Counted from the first letter of the stretch, positions 1-9,242 are shown. The stretch: DNA of 64,000 nt from Massilia sp. PAMC28688 (GCF_019443445.1 NZ_CP080378.1:4216001-4280000); one strand, 5' to 3'. Notes: generated from the letters alone by a model not told the origin. Translations and numbers: made by a program.

Positions 1-2536
1 TGAGCTTGATCTCGTCACCTTTCTTGTCATACAGCGCGCTATTGAGCTTGGAGGCACTCACGACCACGCCGAAGCCGTCCAGCATTGGATGGACCATGCC
101 GCCTTCCAGCGCACCGGCCAGTTCAATACCTGTCAGCTTGCCGCCTTCGCCGTTGGCTGGCCGTTCCACGGGGCCGAACTGCTGCACCACGACTTCTGGC
201 GGGACGTTGGGCGGACGTGGAATGTTGGAGTTATCGCGCGCCACCGTCTCCGTGAACACATAGCTGTCCAGGTTCTTGCGGAACGCAGCGAGCGACACGT
301 AGCTGCGCTTGCCGAAGTATTTTTCAAGCGACAGATCAATCGATTTCGCGCGCCATGGCTCGAGCTCGGGATTGCCCGAATAGGCGGTGCGCCACTTGCC
401 CTGGTCGGGGCCCTCTTCGATAATCACGGTCGGGGTGCTGGAGCCGGCACGCATGTCAACGATGTTTGGCCGCGCCAGCGTCTTGGCCAGGCCAAAGCGG
501 GCAATCCAGTTGCGCGGCAGTTCGCCCACCAGGTTCAGGCTTGGCAGGAAATCGGTATAACTGGCGCCACCGCTGCGCGCAAACAGCTGGTTGATGTCGG
601 GGGTGGCGTTGTTGCCACGGTATTCCCAGCCGGTCGAATTCTGCTCGGTCTTGATCGCCTGCAGACCCACGTTGCCGCGCAGCGGGATGCCCATGACTTC
701 GGATTCGATATCGAGCTTGCCGAAGGCAGTGAGCACCTTTTCGTGGACGCCGGAGTCGTTGTCCACTTTTTGTGCGAACAGGGTCTGCTGGGTGACGGTG
801 CCGGCGCTCACCAGCGACGGAACGTCGTAGCGGATCAGGCCCGGAATGCCGGCCCACGACATGTCGATTGGCGCGCGCAGGGCACTGGCGGGGATATCGC
901 GGATGTAGTTGCCGTTGGCGTCGCGCTGCATGAGCAGGCGCGTTTCATTCTTGGCCACGTCCTTGTCGCGCCTGGTCAGGTTGACGCCGGCGCTGAAGTT
1001 GCTGAAGAAGCCGTCCAGGCGCCGATTGAACGAAATGCGCGCCGATTTGAGTTCGTCGCGGATCTTCGGGTTGCGGATGGCACCGGTGTAAGCATCCTGG
1101 TCGCCCACGAAGTCAAAGCCCTGCTGGTCACCCAGCTTGACGATGGCGGGGTTGGACAGGTAGTCGCTTTGCTGCGGGGTCCAGGTCTGGCGCCCGCCAT
1201 CGACCGGTACATGCCAGCTGAAGGCGCCGTAGGCCCAGCTCTGGGTCGCGCTGTCATAGGGCGCCGCGTAGGCTTCGTTATAGCTTTCATTGCGGTCGCT
1301 GCGCGACATGCTCACGTCGGCCACAGCCTGCCAGGCGTCGTTCAGGCGCAGGGCGGTATTCCAGCCCAGGGCCTTGATGCTGTCCTTGCGGCGCGTGTCG
1401 AAGTTGCCGGTGGTGACGGGCATCTTGTCCGCCGTTGCGCTTGTCGTGAACGTATTTTGGCCCACCTGGGTCAAACCAAGATTGGACAGATTCGGCGACA
1501 CACCGCCGCCCCAGGTGGCGAACATGCTCGACAAGAACTTGCCGCCGACTTCGTGGGTGTCAAAGCGCGAGTAGTACAGGTCCAGCTGGCTGTGCAGGTC
1601 GCGGTTGGGCTTGTATTCCAGCACTGCCATGAGGCCGTCGCGGGTGTTGCGCTTGGTGGACGATGTCGCGGTCCAGAACATGGGGAGCATCGAGTTGCCC
1701 GTCAAGCCTTCGGCGTAGGGATGCTTCGATGGGGCGTTGCCCGTGACGGGCAGACCGTAGGGCGAAAAATCGCCGTACATTACCAGCTCGGTTTGCTTGA
1801 CATTGGTGGCCACGTCTAGCCGGGCGAAACCGGCGGCAATGCCGAAGGTGTTGTTCATGAACTGGTCGACATACGACAGGCTGAAACGCTTGCCAATGGG
1901 GGAGGCCACGCCGTCCACCAGGTTGCCGTTGGAATTCTTTTCGCCGCGCAGGTTGACGGACATCTGGCGGCCGCGCGTGTCGAGCGGCTTGCGGGCGCGC
2001 AGGTCGATGGTGCCCGACAAGCCCTGGCCAATCAGGGTGCCGTCCGGCGTCTTGTAGACCAGGGCCGATCCGATCAGCTCGGAGGGGAACTGGTCATACT
2101 CCACCGTGCGCGCGTCGTTGGAGCTGACAATCTCGCGGCCATTGAGGAGCGAGCCGGAAAACTCCGGCGACAGCCCGCGAATGGAAATGACATCCACGCG
2201 CCCGTCCGGGCCCCGCTGGCCGGTCACGCCCGGCAGGCGCGAGAGCGACTCGGCAATGCTGGCGTCGGGCAGCTTGCCCAGTTCTTCCGCCGACACCACT
2301 TCCACGATGGAATCGGAATTGCGCTTGGTAGCGACGGAGTCTTCAATACTGCGCCGAATGCCGGTCACCACGACAGTAGTGGTCGCGTTGCTTGCCTGCG
2401 CCTCGGTGGCGGTTTCCTGGGCCTGGGCGCTGCCGCCGGTGACGAGCAGGCATGCGCAGGCGGCCGCAATCGGACTGAGTCTGAAATGCGGGCGCACAGC
2501 GGCGCGAGAATCAATAGCTGTGCTGGATTTGTTCAT
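1..2536 (-). CDS. TonB-dependent receptor, C-terminus beyond window edge
   Basis: Outer-membrane TonB-dependent receptor of the carbohydrate-associated type. The visible 845 codons have no stop and leave the window at base 1. The ATG at 2536-2534 follows a GGAGAG ribosome site. A long signal peptide ends near residue 39 (AQA), a TonB-box-like VVVTG follows at 55-59, then the plug domain with the 'KLPDASIAESLSRLPGV' pattern typical of receptors found beside sugar-utilisation genes in Xanthomonas and Caulobacter. Two LacI-type palindromes flank its promoter, so it probably belongs to the regulon of the LacI gene at 12130. The substrate cannot be read from the sequence. Confidence 0.93.
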   Translation of the reverse strand, partial: MNKSSTAIDSRAAVRPHFRLSPIAAACACLLVTGGSAQAQETATEAQASNATTTVVVTGIRRSIEDSVATKRNSDSIVEVVSAEELGKLPDASIAESLSRLPGVTGQRGPDGRVDVISIRGLSPEFSGSLLNGREIVSSNDARTVEYDQFPSELIGSALVYKTPDGTLIGQGLSGTIDLRARKPLDTRGRQMSVNLRGEKNSNGNLVDGVASPIGKRFSLSYVDQFMNNTFGIAAGFARLDVATNVKQTELVMYGDFSPYGLPVTGNAPSKHPYAEGLTGNSMLPMFWTATSSTKRNTRDGLMAVLEYKPNRDLHSQLDLYYSRFDTHEVGGKFLSSMFATWGGGVSPNLSNLGLTQVGQNTFTTSATADKMPVTTGNFDTRRKDSIKALGWNTALRLNDAWQAVADVSMSRSDRNESYNEAYAAPYDSATQSWAYGAFSWHVPVDGGRQTWTPQQSDYLSNPAIVKLGDQQGFDFVGDQDAYTGAIRNPKIRDELKSARISFNRRLDGFFSNFSAGVNLTRRDKDVAKNETRLLMQRDANGNYIRDIPASALRAPIDMSWAGIPGLIRYDVPSLVSAGTVTQQTLFAQKVDNDSGVHEKVLTAFGKLDIESEVMGIPLRGNVGLQAIKTEQNSTGWEYRGNNATPDINQLFARSGGASYTDFLPSLNLVGELPRNWIARFGLAKTLARPNIVDMRAGSSTPTVIIEEGPDQGKWRTAYSGNPELEPWRAKSIDLSLEKYFGKRSYVSLAAFRKNLDSYVFTETVARDNSNIPRPPNVPPEVVVQQFGPVERPANGEGGKLTGIELAGALEGGMVHPMLDGFGVVVSASKLNSALYDKKGDEIKL

Positions 2537-2582
2537 GTTCTCTCCATGTAAATGTCGCTGGCAAGGCGCCGCGGACGGGACG

Positions 2583-2600
2583 TATGGAAGCGTTTCCATA
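2583..2600. promoter_or_regulatory. LacI-family operator, receptor 1 proximal site
   Basis: TATGGAAGCGTTTCCATA matches its own reverse complement at 16 of 18 positions. The core GGAA-GCGT-TTCC is shared with sites ahead of the other locus genes. Confidence 0.75.
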
Positions 2601-2613
2601 ATGTATTTTCGCA

Positions 2614-2642
2614 AAGATACACCAAAAGATCAGGACTGCCAA
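2614..2642 (-). promoter_or_regulatory. Putative promoter of the first TonB receptor
   Basis: On the minus strand a TTGGCA box (2642-2637) is separated by 17 bases from TATCTT (2619-2614). The LacI-type palindrome at 2583-2600 begins 13 bases after the -10 box, where it would cover the transcription start. Confidence 0.5.
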
Positions 2643-2650
2643 CAAGAGTT

Positions 2651-2664
2651 TGGAAACGTTCCCA
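2651..2664. promoter_or_regulatory. LacI-family operator, receptor 1 distal site
   Basis: TGGAAACGTTCCCA is self-complementary at 12 of 14 positions. It lies just upstream of the -35 box, 66 bases centre to centre from the proximal site, so looping between two operators is possible. Confidence 0.6.
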
Positions 2665-2757
2665 CAGAGTGCAAAAATGCAACAACGGATGCTGCATGTG
2701 CACAATGCGGTCTGAGGAAGAAAAGCGCCGGAGGACCGCGCAGGCAGGGGCGGCAGG

Positions 2758-2790
2758 GAGAAAAAAAGAATAGCCCGCGAGAGCGGGCTA
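2758..2790 (-). terminator. Intrinsic terminator of the KGG protein gene
   Basis: Perfect 8-bp stem TAGCCCGC/GCGGGCTA with a GAGA loop (2771-2790). Read on the minus strand it is followed by a T-rich tract (2770-2758). It lies downstream of the gene ending at 2858. Confidence 0.8.
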
Positions 2791-2857
2791 TCCGTACTGC
2801 ACGGTGCTGGTGAGGCACCGCTTACAGGGCCGGCATCACCCGGCCCAGGAGGAAAGT

Positions 2858-3274
2858 CTACCTGGAGCGCGATCCCGAACCGCCGGCGTTGTTACCGCCG
2901 GAAGACTGATTGCCGCCGGACTTGGCGCCGGCACCGGCGCCGGAATCGCTTTGCTTGCTGCCGGCGCCGGCCGAACCGCGCGAACCGCTATTGGCGCCGC
3001 TCTGCTGATTGCCGCCGCTGTGGCTGCGTTTGCCGGCTTCGCGTGCCTCTTCCGGGGTGAACTCGTGGGCATTGCCGGATGCGTGCGCTGCGCGCCCGCC
3101 TTCGGCAGCAATTTCGCGCTGACGCTGCGGATCCATGGAGGCGAAACCGCGAGTGGACGTATTGCCGCTCTGGTTGTCGCCGCCCTGGTTGCCACCGCGG
3201 TTACCGCTGTTGCCGCCGGACTGGTTATTGCCCTTGTTACCGCCTTGATTGTTGCCGCCCTGATTGTTAGCCAT
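2858..3274 (-). CDS. KGG-repeat stress-induced protein
   Basis: A 138-residue hydrophilic protein. It starts at 3274, where AGGAG sits seven bases before ATG. The N-terminal half is a low-complexity Gly/Asn/Gln tract; the middle holds the general-stress KGG-type motif (FASMDPQRQREIAAEGG, then HEFTPEEAREAGKRSHSGG), related to GsiB/YciG proteins, and the C-terminus is Gly/Ser/Asn rich. Such proteins are intrinsically disordered and induced by stress; a molecular role is not established. It has its own terminator and is not part of the sugar locus. Confidence 0.85.
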   Translation of the reverse strand: MANNQGGNNQGGNKGNNQSGGNSGNRGGNQGGDNQSGNTSTRGFASMDPQRQREIAAEGGRAAHASGNAHEFTPEEAREAGKRSHSGGNQQSGANSGSRGSAGAGSKQSDSGAGAGAKSGGNQSSGGNNAGGSGSRSR

Positions 3275-3498
3275 AATCGTTCTCCTATTGATATTTTTGT
3301 TGATACTCACGCGAACATGCGGTGTCGGAACCGACACGTGGCGATTCCGAGTGTCTCCATAGTAGGCGAGCGCCAGAGCCAGTTGAGTCGGCCGGAAAGC
3401 AGTACTCATGTAGGAATAGATAACGCGTTTGTCCGCGCTTCAACCTACAACATTTAGGGCCAGCAATGATTGAAAAAAGAAAGTGTTTCAGGTAGATA

Positions 3499-4452
3499 TT
3501 ACGCATGCAAGGGGCGCGCCCGGACTGCGTGGATCCGCACTGACCAGGTCACGCCGATGGCGAGCAAGGCCATTGCGGCAAGTTCCAGCATGCGCGGCCA
3601 TCGCTGCGCGTGGATGAAGCCATACAACAGGGCAAACATGGTTTCGAACAGGATCAGCTGGCCGGACAGGGTAACCGGAACGCGGCGGCTGGCAATGTTC
3701 CACAAATGGTTACCAATCACCGAGGCGCCAAGCGCGAGCAGGGTGTTGGTGACCCAGAATAGGGTCCAGTCGCGGCCGCTCGCGGCGCCCGCTGCACCGG
3801 TAATATCCCCATGCCAGATGGCCATGCCTGCCAGGCTCATGACGAGGGCAATGGCGCCGCTGGCCAGGCCGTACAGCGCCGACCATTCGGCACTGGTGAA
3901 ATGCGGCGTACGTTTGAGGTAGCGCGCATTGTCGACCGTGTACCAGCTCCAGCACAGCAAGGCCCCGGTCGCGCATGCGATCCCGAGCACGGTACGGGCC
4001 GGGTCTGCGGCGGCGCCGCGCGCGGCATGCAACACGTCCACATTAATGCAGGCAATGCCGGCGCCCACTACCAGCAGGGGGCCGGCCAGGGCGCGCACGT
4101 GCACCGCACCCTGGTCATTGCGGCCAAGCAGTGTAACGGCGATGGGCAGCACGCCGATGATCAGCGAAGTGGCACTGACGCCGGCCAGCGTGACGCCCAT
4201 GGCCAGCAGGATGTAGTACACGATATTGCCGGCCATGGCGTGACGCACCAGTGCGGCGTAGTCGCTGCGCCCGAGGCGCGCGGCCAGCTTGCCCAGGCGC
4301 GGCAGCATCAGGCCCAGCGCGATGGCGCCATACGCAATGTAGCGTCCCAGCGCCAGTTCCACCGGCGAGAAGGCAGGAAGCATCCTGGGCACGATGAACA
4401 CCATGCCCCACATCGCCCCGGCCAGCAGGCCGCACAGCACACCCATCCTCAT
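3499..4452 (-). CDS. EamA/DMT-family membrane transporter
   Basis: A 317-residue integral membrane protein with about ten hydrophobic helices in two EamA-like repeats, as in drug/metabolite exporters of the RhaT/YdcZ superfamily. ATG at 4452 is preceded by AGGGGACAAG. It is transcribed divergently from the second TonB receptor across a 246-bp gap holding that receptor's promoter and operator. This raises the possibility, by position only, that it moves a product of the locus across the inner membrane. Substrate unknown. Confidence 0.8.
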   Translation of the reverse strand: MRMGVLCGLLAGAMWGMVFIVPRMLPAFSPVELALGRYIAYGAIALGLMLPRLGKLAARLGRSDYAALVRHAMAGNIVYYILLAMGVTLAGVSATSLIIGVLPIAVTLLGRNDQGAVHVRALAGPLLVVGAGIACINVDVLHAARGAAADPARTVLGIACATGALLCWSWYTVDNARYLKRTPHFTSAEWSALYGLASGAIALVMSLAGMAIWHGDITGAAGAASGRDWTLFWVTNTLLALGASVIGNHLWNIASRRVPVTLSGQLILFETMFALLYGFIHAQRWPRMLELAAMALLAIGVTWSVRIHAVRARPLHA

Positions 4453-4533
4453 AACTTGTCCCCTTGTCGCACCGGCGCCAGTGTCGCATGTTGTTAAGCG
4501 AAATCTTTTTATTAAATCATTGAAAATGTGTCG

Positions 4534-4563
4534 TTGACACTGAAAAACAATGAGTGATATATT
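4534..4563 (+). promoter_or_regulatory. Putative sigma-70 promoter of the second TonB receptor
   Basis: TTGACA (4534-4539), an 18-base spacer and TATATT (4558-4563). The palindromic operator begins ten bases downstream. The same layout and spacer are seen ahead of the binding-protein gene at 9297. Confidence 0.7.
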
Positions 4564-4572
4564 TTGTCATCA

Positions 4573-4590
4573 ATTGGGAGCGTTTCCAAT
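4573..4590. promoter_or_regulatory. LacI-family operator, receptor 2
   Basis: ATTGGGAGCGTTTCCAAT, self-complementary at 14 of 18 positions, located over or just after the expected transcription start. Confidence 0.7.
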
Positions 4591-4698
4591 CATTGGGAAG
4601 AACGCACTGATTGGGCCTGCCAGGTGGGATAATCCTGTGCCGGTGCGCGGCAGCAAGAACAATAACGACAAAAACAAACGACAAAATTGGGAGACGCG

Positions 4699-7356
4699 AT
4701 GTTGCAACTGAATACCAAGCGCACATTCATCAGCCTGGCCGTGGCCAGCGCCTGCAGTCTGGGCAGCACGTCTGCCCATGCGCAGACGGCAAGCCCGCCG
4801 GCACCGGGCGATGCCGCCAGCGGCGAAGAATACGTTCCCGAGATCAAGGTCACGGCGACCCGCTATTCAACCTCGCTGCTCAAGACCCCGATCGCGGTGA
4901 CGGCCTTCAGCCAGGACAGCCTGTCACGCATGGGCGTGACCAGCGCCAAGGACCTGGCCAATGAAATCCCGAACGTCAATATCCAGCAGACGGGCGACTC
5001 GGCGGTGCAGATCACCATTCGCGGCATCACCTCGTCCAACACCACCGAAATCGGCGACCCCGCGGTCGGCTTCCATATCGACGGCCTGTACTCGCCGCGG
5101 CCCCAGGGCGCGCAGGCACTGATGTTCGACGTGGAGCAGGTGGAAGTGCTGCGCGGCCCGCAAGGCACCTTGTTTGGACGGAACTCGACGGGCGGCAGTG
5201 TCAATGTCATCTCTTCCAAGCCCGACTTCAACGGCAATTACGGCAAGGCGGAAATCGACCTTGGCAACTACAACAAGAAGCAGATCAACGTCATCCAGAA
5301 TATCGCGGTCAATGACAAGCTGGCCGTGCGCGCCGCCTTTACGCGCGTGGTACGCGATGGCTATGCCAACCAGATGCAGGACATGCGCGAGGCGAACGAC
5401 CCGGCGCGCGGCTGGATCCCGGACGGCATTCCCGACGTGGACCAGCGCTGGAATACGCCGGTCAACAAGCAGGACTTCTACACCAACCAGGACTCGTATG
5501 CGGCCCGCCTGGCCGCGCGCGTGCGCGCCACGCCCGACCTGACCCTGAACGCGGCCTTTGAACTGTTCCAGGACAGCAGCGCCGGCGGCACCAGCTTTGC
5601 CGACTGCGAGCAGCGCGCCGGCACCCGCTACGCCTGCACCGGCGGCGAATTCGACCTCTTGATCAATGTGCCGGGCAAGACCGACATGTCGATCAAATCG
5701 CTGCGCGGCGGCGCCAGCTGGAACGTCAACCAGCATACCAGCCTTGACTACAATTTCATGGTGGCAGACCAGCGCCGCTTTCAGATCTACGACGCCGACA
5801 AGGGGCTGACCGCCGCGCTGCCATTCCAGATCAGCGCCGACTATCCGAACCGTCCGGATGCGAACAACTGGGGTACCTGGCCGCTCGATGACCGCTACCA
5901 GGCCACCTGGGATTCCAAGTACATCTCCACCGTGCAGGAACTGCAGCTCAAGCAGCAGTTCAATACCTTGCAGTACGTGGCCGGCCTGTTCTGGATGCAC
6001 GAAAAGAACCAGATCAATTACGAGGTGGTGGATTTTTTCCGCAAGCCGCATGCACTGGCTTCGGGCGCCTTCTACGCCCAGCCGAACCGCCAGGTCGATG
6101 CCAAGGCGGTCTTCGCCCAGGCCGACTGGCGCTTTATGCCTACCTGGGTTGCCACAGCGGGGGCGCGCTACAGCATTGACAGCAAGACCGACAAGGATGG
6201 TTTGAACCTGGGCGGCTGGTGGGGCCAGAAGGAGTTCTACCGCGGCACCTACGACCCCGGCACGCCGAATACGCCGGGCTACCGCATCCCGCAAGGCTAC
6301 GACCTGGGCCCGCGCGTGGGCGGCAGCTTCGAGGCCTACGAACTGTATGGCAAGCCATCACCCAACGACCATTCGGAAGAATGGAAAAAGGTCACGTGGC
6401 GCCTTGGCCTGCAAAAGCAGGTCACGGAAAACCAGATGGCCTACACGGCACTGTCCACCGGCTACAAGGCAGGCGGATTTGGCGACCGGGTCGACAGCTG
6501 CGGGGGCCACACCTGCCTCGATGGCAAGCCGGGCGTGGAGACCTTCCTCCCCTACAAGCCGGAACTGGTAACGAATCTGGAGTTCGGCTACAAGGGCAAG
6601 TTCATGGATAACCGACTGAGTCTGTCGGCAGTGGCGTTTGCCATGCGTTACCAGGACCAGCAGCTGACCGGTACCTATTTCGTCACCAAGTACCTGCCGC
6701 CGGATGGCCAGCCTTGCGCTGCCGATCAGCCCAAGTGCGACGTGTATGAGACCTGGCGCACGATCAACGTGGGGAACACCCGCATTTCGGGCCTGGAGGT
6801 GGAGTGGGACTACAAGCCGTGGAAGGGCGCCAGGATTGGCGGCGCTTTCTCCAACCTGAATACCTCGATCCGCGACTACGGGGCCTACAGCGACGATTAC
6901 CTGTGCGAGGAGCGTATCGAATTCGATCAGGAGCGCTGCCCGGCGCCGTTCGCAGGTCCCGGTCCCGACAGCGGCAAGCGCCTGTACGACGTGACCGGCA
7001 ACCGCCTGCCGAACGCGCCCAAGTACACCTTCATGCTGCATGGCTCGCAGGCGTTCAACCTGGCCAACGGCATGAAGATCACGCCGTACGTGAAGGTGAA
7101 CTGGCGCGACAAGGCGTACTTCGACGTGCGCAATGACGAATTCCGCCACATTGGCCGCTTCCAGAAGGCGTATGCGGTGGGCGACGCCTCGATCCGGCTC
7201 GATGCCAGCGAAGGCAACTGGCATGCGGAAGCCTATGTACGTAATATCAGCGACAAGCGCGCGAAAAACTGGGGTGGCAGCGGCCTGGGCGCCCAGATGA
7301 TCGCCAGCTACATCGAGCCGCGCATGTTCGGCCTGCGCGTGGGCGTCAACTACTAA
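4699..7356 (+). CDS. TonB-dependent receptor
   Basis: An 885-residue outer-membrane receptor. ATG 4699 follows GGGAGA. The signal peptide is cleaved near residue 28 (AHA), the TonB-box-like segment IKVTA is at 49-53, and the plug carries 'VEVLRGPQGTLFGRNSTGGSVNVISSKP', classic for the family. The barrel ends in an aromatic residue (GLRVGVNY). It is followed by a possible attenuating terminator and then the first halogenase, a pairing known from Xanthomonas, Brevundimonas and Caulobacter sugar loci. It probably imports the inducing glycoside or oligosaccharide. It is only distantly similar to the receptor at the left edge. Confidence 0.95.
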   Translation: MLQLNTKRTFISLAVASACSLGSTSAHAQTASPPAPGDAASGEEYVPEIKVTATRYSTSLLKTPIAVTAFSQDSLSRMGVTSAKDLANEIPNVNIQQTGDSAVQITIRGITSSNTTEIGDPAVGFHIDGLYSPRPQGAQALMFDVEQVEVLRGPQGTLFGRNSTGGSVNVISSKPDFNGNYGKAEIDLGNYNKKQINVIQNIAVNDKLAVRAAFTRVVRDGYANQMQDMREANDPARGWIPDGIPDVDQRWNTPVNKQDFYTNQDSYAARLAARVRATPDLTLNAAFELFQDSSAGGTSFADCEQRAGTRYACTGGEFDLLINVPGKTDMSIKSLRGGASWNVNQHTSLDYNFMVADQRRFQIYDADKGLTAALPFQISADYPNRPDANNWGTWPLDDRYQATWDSKYISTVQELQLKQQFNTLQYVAGLFWMHEKNQINYEVVDFFRKPHALASGAFYAQPNRQVDAKAVFAQADWRFMPTWVATAGARYSIDSKTDKDGLNLGGWWGQKEFYRGTYDPGTPNTPGYRIPQGYDLGPRVGGSFEAYELYGKPSPNDHSEEWKKVTWRLGLQKQVTENQMAYTALSTGYKAGGFGDRVDSCGGHTCLDGKPGVETFLPYKPELVTNLEFGYKGKFMDNRLSLSAVAFAMRYQDQQLTGTYFVTKYLPPDGQPCAADQPKCDVYETWRTINVGNTRISGLEVEWDYKPWKGARIGGAFSNLNTSIRDYGAYSDDYLCEERIEFDQERCPAPFAGPGPDSGKRLYDVTGNRLPNAPKYTFMLHGSQAFNLANGMKITPYVKVNWRDKAYFDVRNDEFRHIGRFQKAYAVGDASIRLDASEGNWHAEAYVRNISDKRAKNWGGSGLGAQMIASYIEPRMFGLRVGVNY

Positions 7357-7391
7357 GCTTATCTGCCTGTTCGCGGCCTGCATGGCGCGCT

Positions 7392-7436
7392 GGCCGATGA
7401 GGTCTTGCCTGGCAGCGGACCCCATCGGCCTTTTTT
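7392..7436 (+). terminator. Possible terminator or attenuator after receptor 2
   Basis: GGCCGATG (7392-7399) pairs with CATCGGCC (7423-7430) around a 23-base loop, followed by six T residues. The next gene starts 23 bases later with no obvious promoter of its own, so partial read-through would set halogenase expression below that of the receptor. Confidence 0.6.
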
Positions 7437-7458
7437 GCATGGACTGCGAGGGGAGTCA

Positions 7459-8979
7459 ATGAAGGACAAGCACATTCGCCAGGTCGTGATCGTGGGCGGC
7501 GGCACCGCCGGCTGGATGACGGCCGCCGCACTGGCGGCGCTGCTGCCGGGGCTCTACAGCTACCGGCTGATCGAATCGGATGCCATCTCCACCATTGGCG
7601 TGGGCGAGGCCACCATTCCCAGCATCCGCAACTTCAATCTGCACCTGGGGATTGACGAAAACGACTTCCTGCGCGCCACGCAAGGCACTTTCAAGCTGGG
7701 AATCGAATTCGTCAACTGGGGCAAGCTGGGCCACAACTATATCCACGGCTTCGGCTCGGTGGGGCGCGACCAGCCTACCGCCAACTTCTTCCATTACTGG
7801 CTCAAGATGCAGCAGATGGGCCATGCCACCAGCCTGGAACCGTATGCCATCAACACCGTGGCCGCGCGCCTGGGGAAGTTTAGCCGGGGCCGTCCCGACC
7901 TGCCCAATTCGCCGCTGGCCGACATGTCGTATGCCTTCCATTTTGACGCCGGGCTGTACGCGCGCTACCTGCGCAGCTACAGCGAGGCCCGCGGCGTGCG
8001 CCGCACGGAAGGGCGCATTGTCGGCACGGCGTTGCGCGCCAGCGACGGCTTCATCGAGGCCGTGGTCATGGAAAACGGTGAGCGCATCGCGGGCGACTTT
8101 TTCATTGACTGTTCCGGCATGGCGGGCCTGCTGATCGAGCAGGCGCTGCACACGGGCTACGAGGACTGGAGTCATTGGCTGCCGTGCGACCGCGCCATTG
8201 CTGTGCCGTGCGAGTCGCATGGCCCGATGCCCGCGCTCACCCGCGCGACTGCGCATGCCGCAGGCTGGCAGTGGCGCATTCCGCTGCAGCACCGCACCGG
8301 CAACGGTCACGTGTTTTCCAGCCGCTTCATGCAGGCCGGCGCCGCCGAGGAGATCCTCATGGCCAACCTCGATGGCAAGCCGTTGGCCGCACCGCGCCTG
8401 CTTACCTTCACCACCGGCAAACGCAGGAAGTTCTGGAACCGGAACTGCGTGGCCATCGGCCTGGCCGGTGGCTTCATGGAGCCGCTCGAGTCAACCAGCA
8501 TCCACCTGGTCAAGACGGCGCTCATGCGCCTGATCAGCTTTTTCCCCGACCGCGCCTTTGAGCAGGCCGATATCGACACCTTCAATCGCCTGTGCGACAA
8601 AGAGTACGAGCAGATCCGCGACTTCCTGATCTGCCACTACAAGGTCAGTGGGCGCGACGATTCCGATTTCTGGCGCTATGTGCGCGACATGGCCGTGCCG
8701 GAGACGCTGCAGCGCAAGCTCGACCTGTTCGCCAGCCGCGGGCGCATCGTGCGCGAGAACGAGGAGCTGTTCCCGGAAGACAGCTGGCTGCAGGTGATGC
8801 ACGGGCAGGGCATGCGCCCGCGTTCATACAACCCGGTGGTGGACCAGCGCGCGCCCGAAGATATCGCCGACTTCCTCAACAGCACCGCGGCGGTGATCCG
8901 CAAATGCGTCGATGCCATGCCGGGCCACGAAGCGTTCATTGCCGCCCACTGCCGCGCGGGCGTCAAGCAGGCAGCCTAG
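7459..8979 (+). CDS. Flavin-dependent (tryptophan-type) halogenase, copy 1
   Basis: A 506-residue PrnA/BrvH-type halogenase. The start at 7459 has GAGGGGAG upstream and places the FAD motif GGGTAG at 13-18. The catalytic lysine aligns as K79 (FKLGIEFVNW, the same number as in PrnA), the family motif WxWxIP is at 270-275, and the EPLESTS segment puts E344 where PrnA has E346. The residue after T346 is Ser, where PrnA has a halide-contacting Gly. There is no signal peptide, so it acts in the cytoplasm with reduced FAD. No flavin reductase is nearby. Substrate unknown; an indole or aryl aglycone is a guess. The stop codon lies inside the left end of a MITE-like element. Confidence 0.93.
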   Translation: MKDKHIRQVVIVGGGTAGWMTAAALAALLPGLYSYRLIESDAISTIGVGEATIPSIRNFNLHLGIDENDFLRATQGTFKLGIEFVNWGKLGHNYIHGFGSVGRDQPTANFFHYWLKMQQMGHATSLEPYAINTVAARLGKFSRGRPDLPNSPLADMSYAFHFDAGLYARYLRSYSEARGVRRTEGRIVGTALRASDGFIEAVVMENGERIAGDFFIDCSGMAGLLIEQALHTGYEDWSHWLPCDRAIAVPCESHGPMPALTRATAHAAGWQWRIPLQHRTGNGHVFSSRFMQAGAAEEILMANLDGKPLAAPRLLTFTTGKRRKFWNRNCVAIGLAGGFMEPLESTSIHLVKTALMRLISFFPDRAFEQADIDTFNRLCDKEYEQIRDFLICHYKVSGRDDSDFWRYVRDMAVPETLQRKLDLFASRGRIVRENEELFPEDSWLQVMHGQGMRPRSYNPVVDQRAPEDIADFLNSTAAVIRKCVDAMPGHEAFIAAHCRAGVKQAA

Positions 8980-9138
8980 TGTCCTGAATTGCAGATTCGT
9001 TGAATAAATATGACGAGAATCGCCCCGATCCTGCGTCGCAAATGCGCGCAAGGCCTCGGCCTTGCTGTGCTTTGCTCCTTGACTCGGGCCGATTTCGTCA
9101 CATTTATTATTCAACGAACTAGCAATTCAGGACACTAG
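8976..9138. mobile_element. MITE-like 163-bp inverted-repeat element
   Basis: The ends read CTAGTGTCCTGAATTGC and, inverted, GCAATTCAGGACACTAG. Inside, the two arms remain recognisably complementary (TTCGTTGAATAAATATGACGA against its partner at about 9095-9118). The exact centre (9048-9065) is a perfect hairpin GCAAGGCC-TC-GGCCTTGC. CTAG at both ends may be target duplication or part of the repeat. It contains no coding sequence. The TAG stop of the upstream halogenase is the TAG of the left CTAG. Confidence 0.8.
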
Positions 9139-9201
9139 CGCCGCGCTGTCGAACGGGTGGGGCACGCCGGCAGAGGCGAATGCGCATGCGGCAGCTGCGC
9201 G

Positions 9202-9231
9202 TTGACACCCAAATTCATTGGATGATATAGT
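9202..9231 (+). promoter_or_regulatory. Putative sigma-70 promoter of the binding-protein operon
   Basis: TTGACA (9202-9207), 18-base spacer, TATAGT (9226-9231). The operator starts 12 bases downstream, copying the arrangement ahead of receptor 2. Confidence 0.75.
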
Positions 9232-9242
9232 CAAACCCATCA

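Noticed and set aside
89..1819. 576-residue open frame on the plus strand opposite the first receptor
   Set aside because: It is antisense to a clear TonB receptor, has no domain, and mirrors GC-rich codon positions.
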